Source of the DNA: Streptosporangiaceae bacterium
GTDB taxonomy: Bacteria; Actinomycetota; Actinomycetes; Streptosporangiales; Streptosporangiaceae
Direction of reading: 5' to 3'
NCBI GenBank assembly: GCA_025934635.1
Contig: JAICWX010000311.1
Location: 1 to 10,120 of the forward strand
Length of the DNA stretch: 10,120 nucleotides
Shown one piece after another: positions 1-7,469 of the stretch. The notes beneath the pieces are model-generated. The model was not told the origin of the DNA, ran no database searches, and saw only the letters and a program-made list of their open reading frames with translations. A program made the position numbers and the translations under genes. Position 1 is the stretch's first letter; each line of letters starts with the position of its first letter.

Positions 1-280
1 CCAGCTCGGGCCGGCACGGCCGGTCGTCCTTGGGCCCGATGCCGTCGGCCCAGTGGTAGTTGCTGACGAAGTTCCCCCCCGGCCAGCGCAGCACGCCCAT
101 CCGCAGCTCGCGGAGCAGGCCGAGCACGTCCTTGCGGAAGCCGCGGTCGTCGGACAGCGGCGAGCCCTCCTCGTACAGGCCGCCGTAGATGCAGCGGCCC
201 AGGTGCTCGACGAACCCGCCGAACACCTTGCGGTCCAGCCGCCCGGTGGTCCGTCCGGGGTCGATGGCGATCCGGGTCAA
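1..280 (-). CDS. abfA: GH51 alpha-L-arabinofuranosidase, N-terminal part (runs off the window)
   Basis: Cleaves terminal alpha-L-arabinofuranosyl residues from arabinan, arabinoxylan or arabino-oligosaccharides and so feeds L-arabinose to the araBDA pathway encoded in the same window. About 93 N-terminal residues are present. Seen are the block FGGFVEHLGRCIYGG (residues about 19-33), the GSPLSDDRGFRKDVL stretch, and LRWPGGNFVSNYHWADGIGP, all typical of the start of family GH51. There is no signal peptide, so the enzyme is probably cytoplasmic and acts on imported oligosaccharides. The chosen start is TTG at 280-278: it overlaps the stop of the upstream LacI gene (TTGA) and has AAGGAG five bases before it. 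The catalytic glutamates lie outside the window. The family call is strong; the exact substrate is inferred. Confidence 0.9.
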   Translation of the reverse strand, partial: MTRIAIDPGRTTGRLDRKVFGGFVEHLGRCIYGGLYEEGSPLSDDRGFRKDVLGLLRELRMGVLRWPGGNFVSNYHWADGIGPKDDRPCRPEL

Positions 281-1323
281 TGGCGCTCCTTCTTGTCGCT
301 GGGACTCTTCCGCCCGCCGCAGGAATCGCGGACGATCAGCTCGACCGGTAGCAACGGGGTCCGCTCCGGCACCGGCTCGCCCGCGATGCTGCGCAGCAGC
401 AGCTCCACCGCCTGCCGGCCGGTCTCGGCCAGCGGTATCCGCACGGTGGTCAGCGGCGGCGTCAGGAACTCCGCGAACGGGATGTCGTCGCAGCTCACCA
501 CGGCCACGTCGTCCGGCACCCGGCGCCCGGCCTGCCACAGCGCGCTCAGCACGCCGATCGCCATCACGTCGCTGTGCACGAAGATCGCGGTGAGGCCCGG
601 CGCCCGCTCGAGCAGCAGCCGGGTCGCCAGCGCGCCGCCCTGCGGGGTCCAGTCGCCCTCGGCCACCAGGTCCTCGCTCGGCTCCAGGCCCGCGACGCGC
701 AGCGCGTCCTCGTAGCCGTGCAGCCGGCTGCGGGTCACCCGCCGCCGGAACGTGCCGGTCACCGTGCCGATGCTGGCGTGCCCCAGGCCGAGCAGGTGGG
801 TGGCGGCCAGCCGGCCGGTATCGCGGTGGTTGGACCCCACCAGCGGGACGCCGCCGCCGGGTACCGCCTGCAGGCTGACCGCCGGCACGTACCGCCGGAG
901 CAGGTCGGCGACCTCGGTATCCTCCTCGACCTCGGGCGCGGCGGCGATGATGCCGTCGACCCGGCGCTCGATCAGCGTCCGCACGATGTCGGCCCCGTCC
1001 GCGCCGCCGGCCGCCAGGTGCCCGACCAGCACCGAATGCCCGTTCTTGCGCGCCGCCTGCTCGGCCGCGACCGAGGCCTGGGCGATGGCCACGTCGGTGG
1101 CGTCGCTGGCGACCAGCCCGATGGTGGCGGTGGCCCGCTGGACCAGGCTGCGGGCGATGGTGTTGGGCCGGTACCCGAGCTCGGTCGCCGCGGCCAGGAT
1201 CCGTTCCTCGGTGTCGGCCGAGACGCGGACATCGCCGCCGTTCAGGACCTTGCTGGCCGTCTGGAAGCTGACCCCGGCGCGCGCCGCGACTTCCTTGATC
1301 GACACGTACCGCCGTCGGGCCAT
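277..1323 (-). CDS. LacI-family transcriptional regulator next to the arabinofuranosidase gene
   Basis: A 348-residue sugar-responsive repressor of normal LacI/GalR length. The N-terminal helix-turn-helix is at about residues 8-27, with recognition helix VSFQTASKVLN (18-28), followed by the hinge region YRPNTIARSLVQ and a periplasmic-binding-protein-like effector domain. Visible family marks are SNHRDTGRLAATHLLGLGH and DDVAVVSCDDIPFAEFLTPPLTTVR near the C-terminus; CDD replaces the more usual FDD. The ATG start has AAAGGA four bases upstream. The gene is followed with a 4-base overlap by the GH51 gene, so both are probably one operon under self-repression through the palindrome at 1357-1368. 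Recognition-helix residues F20, A23 and K25 differ from H, V and R in the other LacI protein here, so a different operator is expected. The effector is probably arabinose or an arabino-oligosaccharide (inference from context). Confidence 0.93.
   Translation of the reverse strand: MARRRYVSIKEVAARAGVSFQTASKVLNGGDVRVSADTEERILAAATELGYRPNTIARSLVQRATATIGLVASDATDVAIAQASVAAEQAARKNGHSVLVGHLAAGGADGADIVRTLIERRVDGIIAAAPEVEEDTEVADLLRRYVPAVSLQAVPGGGVPLVGSNHRDTGRLAATHLLGLGHASIGTVTGTFRRRVTRSRLHGYEDALRVAGLEPSEDLVAEGDWTPQGGALATRLLLERAPGLTAIFVHSDVMAIGVLSALWQAGRRVPDDVAVVSCDDIPFAEFLTPPLTTVRIPLAETGRQAVELLLRSIAGEPVPERTPLLPVELIVRDSCGGRKSPSDKKERH
286..291 (-). promoter_or_regulatory. Ribosome binding site deciding the TTG start of the arabinofuranosidase
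   Basis: AAGGAG lies five bases before TTG 280-278, inside the last codons of the LacI-family gene. No ATG or GTG in frame sits nearer the conserved N-terminus. The site together with the TTGA stop/start overlap points to translational coupling of regulator and enzyme. Confidence 0.7.
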
Positions 1324-1356
1324 CGCGTCCTTTCCGCCGGGGGTTCACCCGATTGG

Positions 1357-1368
1357 GCGAACGTTCGC
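1357..1368. promoter_or_regulatory. Candidate LacI-family operator at the lacI-abfA transcription start
   Basis: GCGAACGTTCGC is a perfect 12-bp palindrome with a central CG, as is usual for LacI-family operators. It starts seven bases after the predicted -10 element, so bound repressor would cover the transcription start. The most likely ligand is the adjacent LacI protein acting on its own operon. Confidence 0.6.
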
Positions 1369-1374
1369 TCTAGC

Positions 1375-1404
1375 ACGCTAAATCTTCCCGGCATATCCGG
1401 TCAA
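1375..1404 (-). promoter_or_regulatory. Promoter of the lacI-abfA operon
   Basis: On the minus strand a -35 element TTGACC (1404-1399) is followed after 18 bases by a -10 element TAGCGT (1380-1375, TANNNT type). The predicted transcription start near 1368 leaves a leader of about 45 bases before the ATG at 1323. This is the best housekeeping-type promoter match in the window. Confidence 0.65.
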
Positions 1405-1464
1405 GTGGGTGTATCGAAGATGTTTCGCCCCTGTTATCCGGCGGCGATCGCCCCGCGCGGGCCG

Positions 1465-1470
1465 TAGATT
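1465..1470 (+). promoter_or_regulatory. Possible -10 element of the lipoprotein gene
   Basis: TAGATT fits TANNNT and stands 15 bases before the AAGGAGG ribosome binding site. No convincing -35 element is seen at 17-18 bases upstream, where the sequence is a GGCGATCGCC palindrome (1443-1452) followed by GC-rich DNA. The call is weak. Confidence 0.3.
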
Positions 1471-1484
1471 GGCTACCGGGAGGC

Positions 1485-1491
1485 AAGGAGG
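1485..1491 (+). promoter_or_regulatory. Strong ribosome binding site deciding the TTG start at 1499
   Basis: AAGGAGG is followed by a seven-base spacer and TTG at 1499-1501. This fixes the start of the lipoprotein gene and gives a proper lipoprotein signal peptide. An in-frame ATG at 1409 lies upstream of the site and would add 30 arginine-rich residues. An internal ATG at 1526 would remove the basic n-region. Confidence 0.75.
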
Positions 1492-1498
1492 TCGCGAA

Positions 1499-2611
1499 TT
1501 GCCGAACAGGCCGGGCCTGGCCGCCATGTTCCTGCTCATCACCGCCCTCGCGGGCTGCGCCGTGCTCGCGGGCTGCACCCACCCGTCGCCCGCCCCTCCA
1601 GCACCGGGCGCCACCGTTGCGTCCCCGTCGCCCTCGACGCGCACCTCCGGCCACGCCAGCCCCCTCCCGGCCACCTTCCCGGGATCGGATGGTGTCGAGG
1701 CCCGCTGGGTCATCCAGGAGAACGAGCGTTCGGGCACCACCGCCTGGAAGATCCGCGGCCACGCGGCCGGCGTCGCCGGCTTCGCCGGCCAGGTCTACGC
1801 CACCGCGGGCCAGCAGGTCACCCTCTACGTCAGCACCGCCGCCCCCTGGTTCCGCGCCCGGGCCTTCCGGATGGGCTGGTACCACGGCCGGGGCGCCCGC
1901 CTGGTCTGGACCTCAGCCCAGGTCAAGAGCAAGAACCAGCCTGCCTGCCGGGTCCGGGCCGGCGTCAGCATGGTGGCCTGCGACACCTGGTCCCCGTCGC
2001 TGACCTTCCGCATCACCCCGGCGTTCGTCCAGGGCGACTACCTGATCAAGCTGACCGCCCCCGGGAACCGGCAGAGCTACGTCCCGCTGACCATCTGGGA
2101 CCCCGCCAGCACCGCCACCTACGTGGTCAAGAACGACGTGTTCACCTGGCAGGCCTGGAACTTCTACGGCGGCTACGACTACTACCAGGGCCGGGGTGAC
2201 TGCCCGCCGGGCGTGTACCCCATCTGCAACCGGGCCCGGGTGGTCTCCTACGACCGGCCCTACGCCGCCGAGCAGGGCTCGGGCAACTTCCTCGGCCTGG
2301 AGTACCCGCTGGTCAGATGGGCCGAGCAGCACGGCCTGGACGTCACCTACGCGACCGACCTGACCCTGCCGGAGCACCTCCTAGCCCGCCGCTCGCAGCC
2401 CTTCCGCCGTCCCGCCGGCTCAACGACTAACTCGCAATTTCTGGCCTCAGTTGCCGCATCCGTCCCACAGCTCACGCCCGTCCCAGACCCGGCCCGTACC
2501 CTCTCCCGGCCAACGACATCGATGCTCCATCAATGTCGTGGGAGCAGCATTGATGCTCCATCGATGTCGCTAGCACGTCCCACCGAGCGACTCCGGGACA
2601 CGGCGGGCTGA
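1499..2611 (+). pseudogene. Truncated lipoprotein of the N,N-dimethylformamidase beta-subunit-like family
   Basis: From TTG 1499 the frame encodes 370 residues. Residues 1-26 are a lipoprotein signal peptide with two possible lipoboxes (LAGC at 17-20 and 23-26), followed by a Pro/Ser/Thr-rich linker to about 60. Residues about 65-290 match, from memory of the family, secreted proteins related to the C-terminal domain of the dimethylformamidase large subunit: VTLYVSTAAPWFRARAFRMGWYHG, GDYLIKLTAPGNRQSYVPLTIWD, FTWQAWNFYGGYDYYQG, VSYDRPY, FLGLEYPLVRWAEQHGLDVTY. In these proteins LDVTY is soon followed by a GHDEYWS block and a long second half. Here the sequence after PEHLLARRSQPF (about 2387 on) turns into unrelated low-quality coding that runs through a palindromic repeat. 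The second half is missing, so this is probably a remnant or a new truncated form. Function is not known. Confidence 0.62.
2514..2569. repeat. 56-bp nested palindrome made of two near-palindromic 25-bp units
   Basis: Outer arms CGACATCGATG (2514-2524) and CATCGATGTCG (2559-2569) are perfectly complementary, as are inner arms CATCAATG (2528-2535) and CATTGATG (2548-2555). The two pairs are separated by CTC on each side, and a 12-base loop lies between the inner arms. Each half is also a dyad around CTC: unit 1 (2514-2538) has 10 of 11 arm positions paired, unit 2 (2545-2569) has 8 of 11. The units are 21/25 identical as direct repeats and their centres are 31 bp apart, about three helical turns. 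There is no T-run after it on either strand, so it is not a standard terminator. It could be a paired operator or a mobile hairpin element. Confidence 0.8.
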
Positions 2612-2717
2612 CGCCAGGCGCACCACGAGCATCACCCGCCCCGCGGGCCCGGCGCTCACCGCCGACGAGCCATCGCTGGCCTAACCGCGGCGGAGCGGGC
2701 GGGTTAGCCTGATTCAC
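2612..2717. other. Intergenic region before the methyltransferase gene
   Basis: GC-rich DNA with no recognisable gene. At its right end an imperfect inverted repeat, GGCCTAACC (2678-2686) and GGTTAGCC (2702-2709), overlaps the probable -10 element. From about 2390, where lipoprotein homology ends, to 2717 I see only the palindromic element and this promoter region. Confidence 0.5.
2705..2710 (+). promoter_or_regulatory. Probable -10 element for a leaderless methyltransferase mRNA
   Basis: TAGCCT fits TANNNT and ends seven bases before the ATG at 2718, the spacing expected if transcription begins at the start codon. No ribosome binding site precedes the ATG, which supports a leaderless transcript of the kind common in actinobacteria. 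The -35 region is not clear. Confidence 0.45.
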
Positions 2718-3407
2718 ATGCGGCCTGCGATCGCGTTCTACGACGGCCATTCCGAGTGGTACGACAAGTACTTCTCCCCGTTCCACCACGAGGAAGAGGA
2801 GTTCTGGCTGCGGGAATGCCTCGGCCCGGGCCGCGGGGCGGTATGCCTCGATGTGGCCTGCGGCACCGGGCGCTCCGGCCGCCTGCTGCGTGAGGCAGGC
2901 TACCGCGCCGTCGGCTTCGACATCTCCGCCGGCCAGCTGCGCTTCGCCCGGCCAAGGCTGGCCGCCGCGGTACGGGCCGATGCCCGTCGCCTCCCGGTGC
3001 CGGACGCGTCGGCCGACGCGGCGACCGGAATGTATTTCCACACCGACACGGACGACTTCGCCGCCGTCGTGCGCGAGGTGGCCCGCTGCCTGCGCCCCGG
3101 CGGCCGTTTTGCCTACCTCGGCGTTCATCCGTGTTACGTGGGGCCGTTCGTGTACCGCCTGGACGAGCAGCGGGACCAGGCGCTGACGTTCACGTCCGGC
3201 TACGGCACCGCCGGATGGGCCAGCCGCGGCTCGGGCGACGGGTCGAAGATCGGCGGCCGGGTCGGCTTCCACCACAAGACCCTGGCCAGCTTCCTGCAGG
3301 CTTTCATGGACGCGGGCCTGACCCTGCGCGCCATCCGCGAGTTCACGACCAGCGGCGGCGTCATCCTGCCCTGGGACCTGGCCCTGCTCGCCGAAAAGCC
3401 GCGCTAG
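2718..3407 (+). CDS. Class I SAM-dependent methyltransferase
   Basis: A 229-residue cytoplasmic protein of the Methyltransf_11/25 type. The SAM-binding motif I is VCLDVACGTGRSG (about 42-54), the acidic motif II is in AVGFDIS (64-70), and the motif around ADARRLPVPDASADAAT (87-103) is followed by the post-III LRPGGRFAYLG (125-135). The last third (GYGTAGWASRGSGDGSKIGGRVGFHHKTLASFLQAF) is probably substrate-specific and I do not recognise the acceptor; a small molecule is more likely than DNA or rRNA. The ATG at 2718 has no ribosome binding site but a -10 element sits at leaderless spacing. It converges on araA with 17 bases between the stops and no clear terminator. It has no evident link to arabinose metabolism. 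Confidence 0.85.
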   Translation: MRPAIAFYDGHSEWYDKYFSPFHHEEEEFWLRECLGPGRGAVCLDVACGTGRSGRLLREAGYRAVGFDISAGQLRFARPRLAAAVRADARRLPVPDASADAATGMYFHTDTDDFAAVVREVARCLRPGGRFAYLGVHPCYVGPFVYRLDEQRDQALTFTSGYGTAGWASRGSGDGSKIGGRVGFHHKTLASFLQAFMDAGLTLRAIREFTTSGGVILPWDLALLAEKPR

Positions 3408-3424
3408 CCCGGCCCGGGTCCACG

Positions 3425-4939
3425 TCAGATTCCGCGGGCCAGCCGGTAATAGGCGGCGTTGGCGCGGATCTGGTTCTCGAACCCCCGCTCCGTGGTGCTC
3501 TCGTCGATGACCAGCAGTTCCGTGCCCGCCATCCGCGCGTAGTCCGCGAACGCCTCGATGCCCACCGCCGTGGACATGCAGGTGTGATGCGCGGCGCCGG
3601 CCTGAAGCCAGGAAGTCACGGACGTCTGGAAGTCCGGCTCCGGGCGCCACACCGCCCGCCCGACCGGAAGCCGGGGGAGCGGCTCGGCGGGCGGGATCAC
3701 CTCGACCACGTTGGCGACGAGCCGGAACCGGTCGCGCATGTCGGACAGCGCGACGACGACGCCCGGCCCGGCGTCCGCGCTGAAGACCAGGCGCACCGGG
3801 TCCTCGCGGCCGCCGATGGACAGCGGATGGATCTCCAGCCGCGGCCTGGCCGACGTGAGCGACGGGCATACCTCGAGCATGTGCGCGCCGAGGATGGCTT
3901 CGCGGCCCGGCGTCAGGTCATAGGTGTAGTCCTCCATCAGCGACGCGCCGCCGGGCAGGCCGGCCCCCATCACCTTGGCCGCCCGGACCAGCACGGCCGT
4001 CTTCCAGTCCCCCTCGGCGCCGAACCCGTAGCCGTCCGCCATCAGCCGCTGCACCGCCAGGCCGGGCAGCTGCTTCAGCCCGCCCAGGTCCTCGAAGTTG
4101 GTCGTGAAGGCCCCGAACCCGCCGGTGTCGAGGAAGGACCGGAGCCCGAGCTCGATCGCGGCCCCGTCGCGCAGCGACTGGTGTCGTTCCTTCCCGCGCC
4201 GGAGCTCGGCGGCGACGTCGTAGGTGTCCTCGTACTCCGCCACCAGCGCGTCGACGTCGGCCGGGGCGGCGGCGTCCACCGCGGCCACCAGGTCGTTGAC
4301 GCCCCAGGTGTTGACCTGGACGCCGAAGACGGCTTCGGCCTCGGTCTTGTCGCCTTCGGTGACGGCCACGTACCGCATGTTGTCGCCGAACCGCGCCAGC
4401 CGCAGCGACCGCGTCGCCGCCCACCCGGCCGCCGCCCGGGTCCAGGTCGCCACCTGCTCGACGACCCGCGGGTCGGAGACGTGCCCGGCGACGGTCTTGC
4501 GCGGCACGGACAGCCTGGTCAGCATGTAGCCGAACTCCCGGTCGCCGTGCGCGGCCTGGTTCAGGTTCATGAAGTCGAAATCGATCGTCGCCCACGGCAG
4601 CGCGACGTTGGCCTGCGTGTGCAGGTGCAGCAGCGGCTTGTCCAGGGCGCTGAGCCCGGCGATCCACATCTTCGCCGGGCTGAACGTATGCATCCACGCG
4701 ACCAGCCCGACCACCCGGTCGTCGGCGTTCGCCTCCAGCATGGTCCGGCGGATCGCGTCGTGATCGGTGAGCACCGGCTTCCAGACGAGCCTGACCCGGA
4801 TGGCCGGGGCCTCAGCGAGGACGGCGGCGATACCGCGCGACTGCTCCGCCACCTGGCGGAGCGTCTCCTCTCCGTACAGGTGCTGGCTTCCCGTCAGGAA
4901 CCAGACCTCGAAGTCGTCCTGGGCGGTCGGTAGGGTCAT
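3425..4939 (-). CDS. araA: L-arabinose isomerase
   Basis: Converts L-arabinose to L-ribulose, the first step of the pathway, using a divalent metal (Mn2+ in known enzymes). It is 504 residues long, against 500 in E. coli. Catalytic and metal-binding residues of the family are all present: E309 in [13 protein letters not shown]336 in LMEDYTY, H353 in [10 protein letters not shown], and H451/H452 in AAHHTCMS. The N-terminal [15 protein letters not shown] block and the [14 protein letters not shown] segment are also typical. The ATG at 4939-4937 overlaps the araD stop (ATGA), with only a weak upstream GGGAG, so translation is probably coupled to araD. It is the last gene of the araBDA operon. 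Confidence 0.97.
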   Translation of the reverse strand: MTLPTAQDDFEVWFLTGSQHLYGEETLRQVAEQSRGIAAVLAEAPAIRVRLVWKPVLTDHDAIRRTMLEANADDRVVGLVAWMHTFSPAKMWIAGLSALDKPLLHLHTQANVALPWATIDFDFMNLNQAAHGDREFGYMLTRLSVPRKTVAGHVSDPRVVEQVATWTRAAAGWAATRSLRLARFGDNMRYVAVTEGDKTEAEAVFGVQVNTWGVNDLVAAVDAAAPADVDALVAEYEDTYDVAAELRRGKERHQSLRDGAAIELGLRSFLDTGGFGAFTTNFEDLGGLKQLPGLAVQRLMADGYGFGAEGDWKTAVLVRAAKVMGAGLPGGASLMEDYTYDLTPGREAILGAHMLEVCPSLTSARPRLEIHPLSIGGREDPVRLVFSADAGPGVVVALSDMRDRFRLVANVVEVIPPAEPLPRLPVGRAVWRPEPDFQTSVTSWLQAGAAHHTCMSTAVGIEAFADYARMAGTELLVIDESTTERGFENQIRANAAYYRLARGI

Positions 4940-5673
4940 CGGCGCTGTGCTCCCTGCTGGCTGGCCTGGGGGTTTCCGTAGTAGGCGTCGGGTCCGTGCT
5001 TGCGCCGGAAGTGACGCTCGAGCAGATACGGCGGGGCATCGGCGTGCGGGTTCAGCGCCAGCGTCTGGATGGCCATCTGCGCGACCGCCTCGCAGGTGAT
5101 CGCGTTCTTCAGCGACGCTCCGGCATCCTCGCCCCACACGAACGGGCCGTGGTTGGCCACCAGCGCACCGGGGACCTCCAGCGGATCGTCGCCGGTGTGC
5201 GCGAACAAGTCGACGATGACCTGGCCGGTGTTGTACTCGTAGTCCGTGGCGCACTGCGCCGCGGTGAGATCGGGGGTACAGCGGATAGGCCCGTTGAAAG
5301 CGTCGGCGTGGGTGGTGCCGAGCACCGGGATGTCGCGCTTGGCCTGCGCGAACGAGACCGCGGCGGAGGAGTGGGTGTGGGTGACGCCGCCGACCGCGGG
5401 AAAAGCCAGGTAGAGGCAGCGGTGGGTCTCGCTGTCGACCGACGGCCGCAGGTCCCCGTCCACGACCCGCCCGTTCTCGAGATCGACCACGACGAGCTGC
5501 CCGGCGGTCAGGTCGTCGTAGGACACGCCCGAGGGCTTGATGACATAGACGCCGGCGTCGCGGTCCACGCCGCTGACGTTGCCCCACGTCAAGGTGGCGA
5601 GCCCCGCTCGCGGGATCCCCTGGTTGGCGCGGAGCACCTCGTCGCGCAGCCCGGCTGCGACCGGCCTGCTCAT
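4936..5673 (-). CDS. araD: L-ribulose-5-phosphate 4-epimerase
   Basis: Interconverts L-ribulose 5-phosphate and D-xylulose 5-phosphate, the last step before the pentose phosphate pathway. It is a class II aldolase-fold zinc enzyme of 245 residues (231 in E. coli). D80 in SVDSETH, H99 and H101 in THTHS, and H175 in NHGPF correspond to the E. coli metal-site positions 76, 95, 97 and 171. D124 in TTHADAF corresponds to catalytic D120, and the C-terminal [12 protein letters not shown] carries the family tyrosine. The substrate-binding GNVSG and KPSG motifs are at 31-35 and 46-49. The ATG overlaps the araB stop by ATGA and has GGGAGGA four bases upstream. The C-terminus is slightly extended and Gln-rich. 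Confidence 0.96.
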   Translation of the reverse strand: MSRPVAAGLRDEVLRANQGIPRAGLATLTWGNVSGVDRDAGVYVIKPSGVSYDDLTAGQLVVVDLENGRVVDGDLRPSVDSETHRCLYLAFPAVGGVTHTHSSAAVSFAQAKRDIPVLGTTHADAFNGPIRCTPDLTAAQCATDYEYNTGQVIVDLFAHTGDDPLEVPGALVANHGPFVWGEDAGASLKNAITCEAVAQMAIQTLALNPHADAPPYLLERHFRRKHGPDAYYGNPQASQQGAQRR

Positions 5674-7415
5674 GCTGTCCTCCCGGACTCTGCCCGCCCG
5701 GAGAGGGCGCGGTCCCTGATCGCCCGCAGCCGGTACATGGCCTTGTTCTCGCCCCGGCCGAAGTAGTCGTGCAGCCGCACGTACTCCGCGTAGAGCTCGT
5801 CGTACACATCGGCGCGGGCCGCATCGGGCTGGTAGACGTCGGAATGGATCCGGCCCATGGCGCCGGCCGCGGCCGCCACGTCCGGGTAGGCGCCCGCGGC
5901 CACCGCCGCGTGGATGGCCGAGCCGAGCGCCGGCCCCTGGTCGGACCCGATGACGCTGAGCGGGCGCCGGGTGACATCCGCGTAGATCTGCATCAGCGGC
6001 TTGCTCTTGATCAGGCCGCCCGCCACCACGAGTTCGGTCACCGGCACGCCGGAGGCGCTGAACGTGTCCATGATCATCCGGGTGCCGAACGCGGTCGACT
6101 CGAGCAGCGCCCGGTAGATCTCCGGCGCGGTGGTGGCGAGGGTCAGGCCCACGATGACCCCGGACAGCCGCCCGTCGACCAGGACCGAGCGGTTGCCGCC
6201 CTCCCAGTCCAGCGCGATGAGCCCGTGCGCCCCCACCGGCTCGGCCGCCGCCTTCTCGTCGAGCAGCTGCTGGACGGAGACGCCGCGCTGGCGGGCCTCG
6301 TCGGCGAACTCGCCGGGGACGCCGTTGCGCGCGAACCAGGCGAAGATGTCGCCGACCCCGCTCTGGCCCGCCTCGTAGCCCCACAGCCCGGCGACGATGC
6401 CGCCGTCCACCGCGCCGCACATGCCGGGCACCTCGGCCAGCTCGGCGCCGTTCATCACGTGGCAGGTCGAGGTGCCCATGATGGCCACCATCTTGCCCGC
6501 CGCCACCGGCCCGGCCGCGGGCACGGTGACGTGCGCGTCCACGTTGCCGATGGCCACCGCGATCCCCTCGGGCAGCCCGGTCAGCGCGGCGGCGGCCGCG
6601 GTCAGGCCGCCCGCCCGCGCGCCGAGCGGTGAGACGGGATGGGCCAGTTTGTCCTCCGCGAACGAAGCGAAGCGCGGGTCGAGCGCGGCCAGGTACTCGC
6701 GCGAGGGGTAGTGCCCGTCCTGGTAGATGCCCTTGTAACCGGCGGTGCACGCGTTCCTGGTCTCGGCCCCGCACAGCTGCCAGATGATCCAGTCGGCGGC
6801 CTCGATCCACCGGTCGGCGCGCTGGTAGAGCTCGGGGTCCTCGTCGAGTAGCTGCAGCGCCTTGGCGAACTGCCACTCCGAGGAGATCTTGCCGCCGTAG
6901 CGGTTGATCCACTTCTCGCCCCGCTCGTGCGCGAGGGCGTTGATCCGGTCCGCGTGCGGCTGGGCGGCGTGATGCTTCCACAGCTTGGGATAGGCGTGCG
7001 GCCGCGCGGCCAGCCCGGGCAGCTGGCACAGCGGCGTGCCGTCCGCCGCCACCGGCATGCAGGTGGACGCGGTGAAGTCGGTGGCGATGCCGATCACCTG
7101 GGCCGGGTCGATGCCGGCGTCCCTGATCGCGGCCGGGACCGCCTCGGCCAGCGCGCGGGTGTAGTCGGCCGGGTCCTGCAGGGCCCAGTCCGGCGGCAGC
7201 TCGCCGTATCCGTCCAGGACGCGGTCGATCACGGCATGCGGGTACTCGCTCACCGCGGTGCCCAGCTCGGCGCCGTCGCTCACCCGCACCACGAGCGCCC
7301 GGGCCGACAGCGTCCCGTAGTCCACGCCGACGACGAAGGAATTACCACGGGAAGCCGGGCCACCCGAAGCTGCGTTTTCCGGGGCAGGCCCATCCTTGTT
7401 AGCGCTAACATCCAT
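5670..7415 (-). CDS. araB: Ribulokinase
   Basis: Phosphorylates L-ribulose to L-ribulose 5-phosphate with ATP. It is an FGGY-family kinase of 581 residues from the chosen ATG (566 in E. coli). Motifs in order: [13 protein letters not shown] (28-40), ATDFTAST (111-118), GNVDAH with the expected catalytic base D293, IMGTSTCHV (312-320), [11 protein letters not shown] (346-356), LDWEGGNRS (402-410), and the C-terminal nucleotide-binding [16 protein letters not shown] (461-476). About 26 residues precede the conserved core, longer than usual, and they are low in recognisable structure. ATG 7415-7413 is chosen, with GGCGGAAAA before it; an in-frame TTG at 7427 is possible. Codons 2-6 contain a perfect operator-like palindrome. 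First gene of araB-araD-araA. Confidence 0.96.
   Translation of the reverse strand: MDVSANKDGPAPENAASGGPASRGNSFVVGVDYGTLSARALVVRVSDGAELGTAVSEYPHAVIDRVLDGYGELPPDWALQDPADYTRALAEAVPAAIRDAGIDPAQVIGIATDFTASTCMPVAADGTPLCQLPGLAARPHAYPKLWKHHAAQPHADRINALAHERGEKWINRYGGKISSEWQFAKALQLLDEDPELYQRADRWIEAADWIIWQLCGAETRNACTAGYKGIYQDGHYPSREYLAALDPRFASFAEDKLAHPVSPLGARAGGLTAAAAALTGLPEGIAVAIGNVDAHVTVPAAGPVAAGKMVAIMGTSTCHVMNGAELAEVPGMCGAVDGGIVAGLWGYEAGQSGVGDIFAWFARNGVPGEFADEARQRGVSVQQLLDEKAAAEPVGAHGLIALDWEGGNRSVLVDGRLSGVIVGLTLATTAPEIYRALLESTAFGTRMIMDTFSASGVPVTELVVAGGLIKSKPLMQIYADVTRRPLSVIGSDQGPALGSAIHAAVAAGAYPDVAAAAGAMGRIHSDVYQPDAARADVYDELYAEYVRLHDYFGRGENKAMYRLRAIRDRALSGRAESGRTA
7397..7410. promoter_or_regulatory. 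Candidate LacI-family operator inside the first codons of araB
   Basis: TGTTAGCGCTAACA is a perfect 14-bp palindrome with the AGCGCT core of LacI/GalR operators. It encodes D2-N6 of the kinase, only a few bases after the ATG. It shares 11 of 14 bases with the palindrome upstream of the adjacent lacI gene (8595-8608), so the same repressor probably binds both. If transcription starts near 7420, the site lies at about +10 to +23 and would block initiation or early elongation. Confidence 0.75.
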
Positions 7416-7425
7416 TTTTCCGCCC

Positions 7426-7431
7426 AATCGT
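7426..7431 (-). promoter_or_regulatory. Possible -10 element of araBDA
   Basis: TACGAT on the minus strand fits TANNNT and lies ten bases upstream of the araB ATG, in the 54-base gap after the lacI stop. It predicts a start of transcription near 7419-7420 and a very short leader. No good -35 hexamer is found at 16-18 bases spacing, as is common for activator-dependent or weak actinobacterial promoters. Confidence 0.4.
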
Positions 7432-7469
7432 ACGTTCCTACCCGTGCATTCTTGCCGGCGCCGATCCGG

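Noticed and set aside
1371..1380. TAGCACGCTA inverted repeat as an operator
   Set aside because: The arms are only four bases long, and the sequence is better explained as the -10 element of the lacI-abfA promoter.
2514..2569. CRISPR-like array
   Set aside because: Only two related units, themselves palindromic and separated by a few bases; there is no spacer series and no cas gene.
3408..3424. GC-rich gap between the methyltransferase and araA as a terminator
   Set aside because: The CCCGGCCCGGG stretch is too short to form a stable stem with a loop and there is no T-run.
2472..3869. Long minus-strand open frame of 465 codons
   Set aside because: Runs through the methyltransferase on the other strand, the end of araA in another frame and the palindromic repeat. 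Composition is low-complexity and no family motif is seen.
3131..4933. Long plus-strand open frame of 600 codons
   Set aside because: It is opposite araA and the end of the methyltransferase, is rich in Gly/Arg/Pro/His as expected for the antisense of high-GC genes, and has no recognisable domain.
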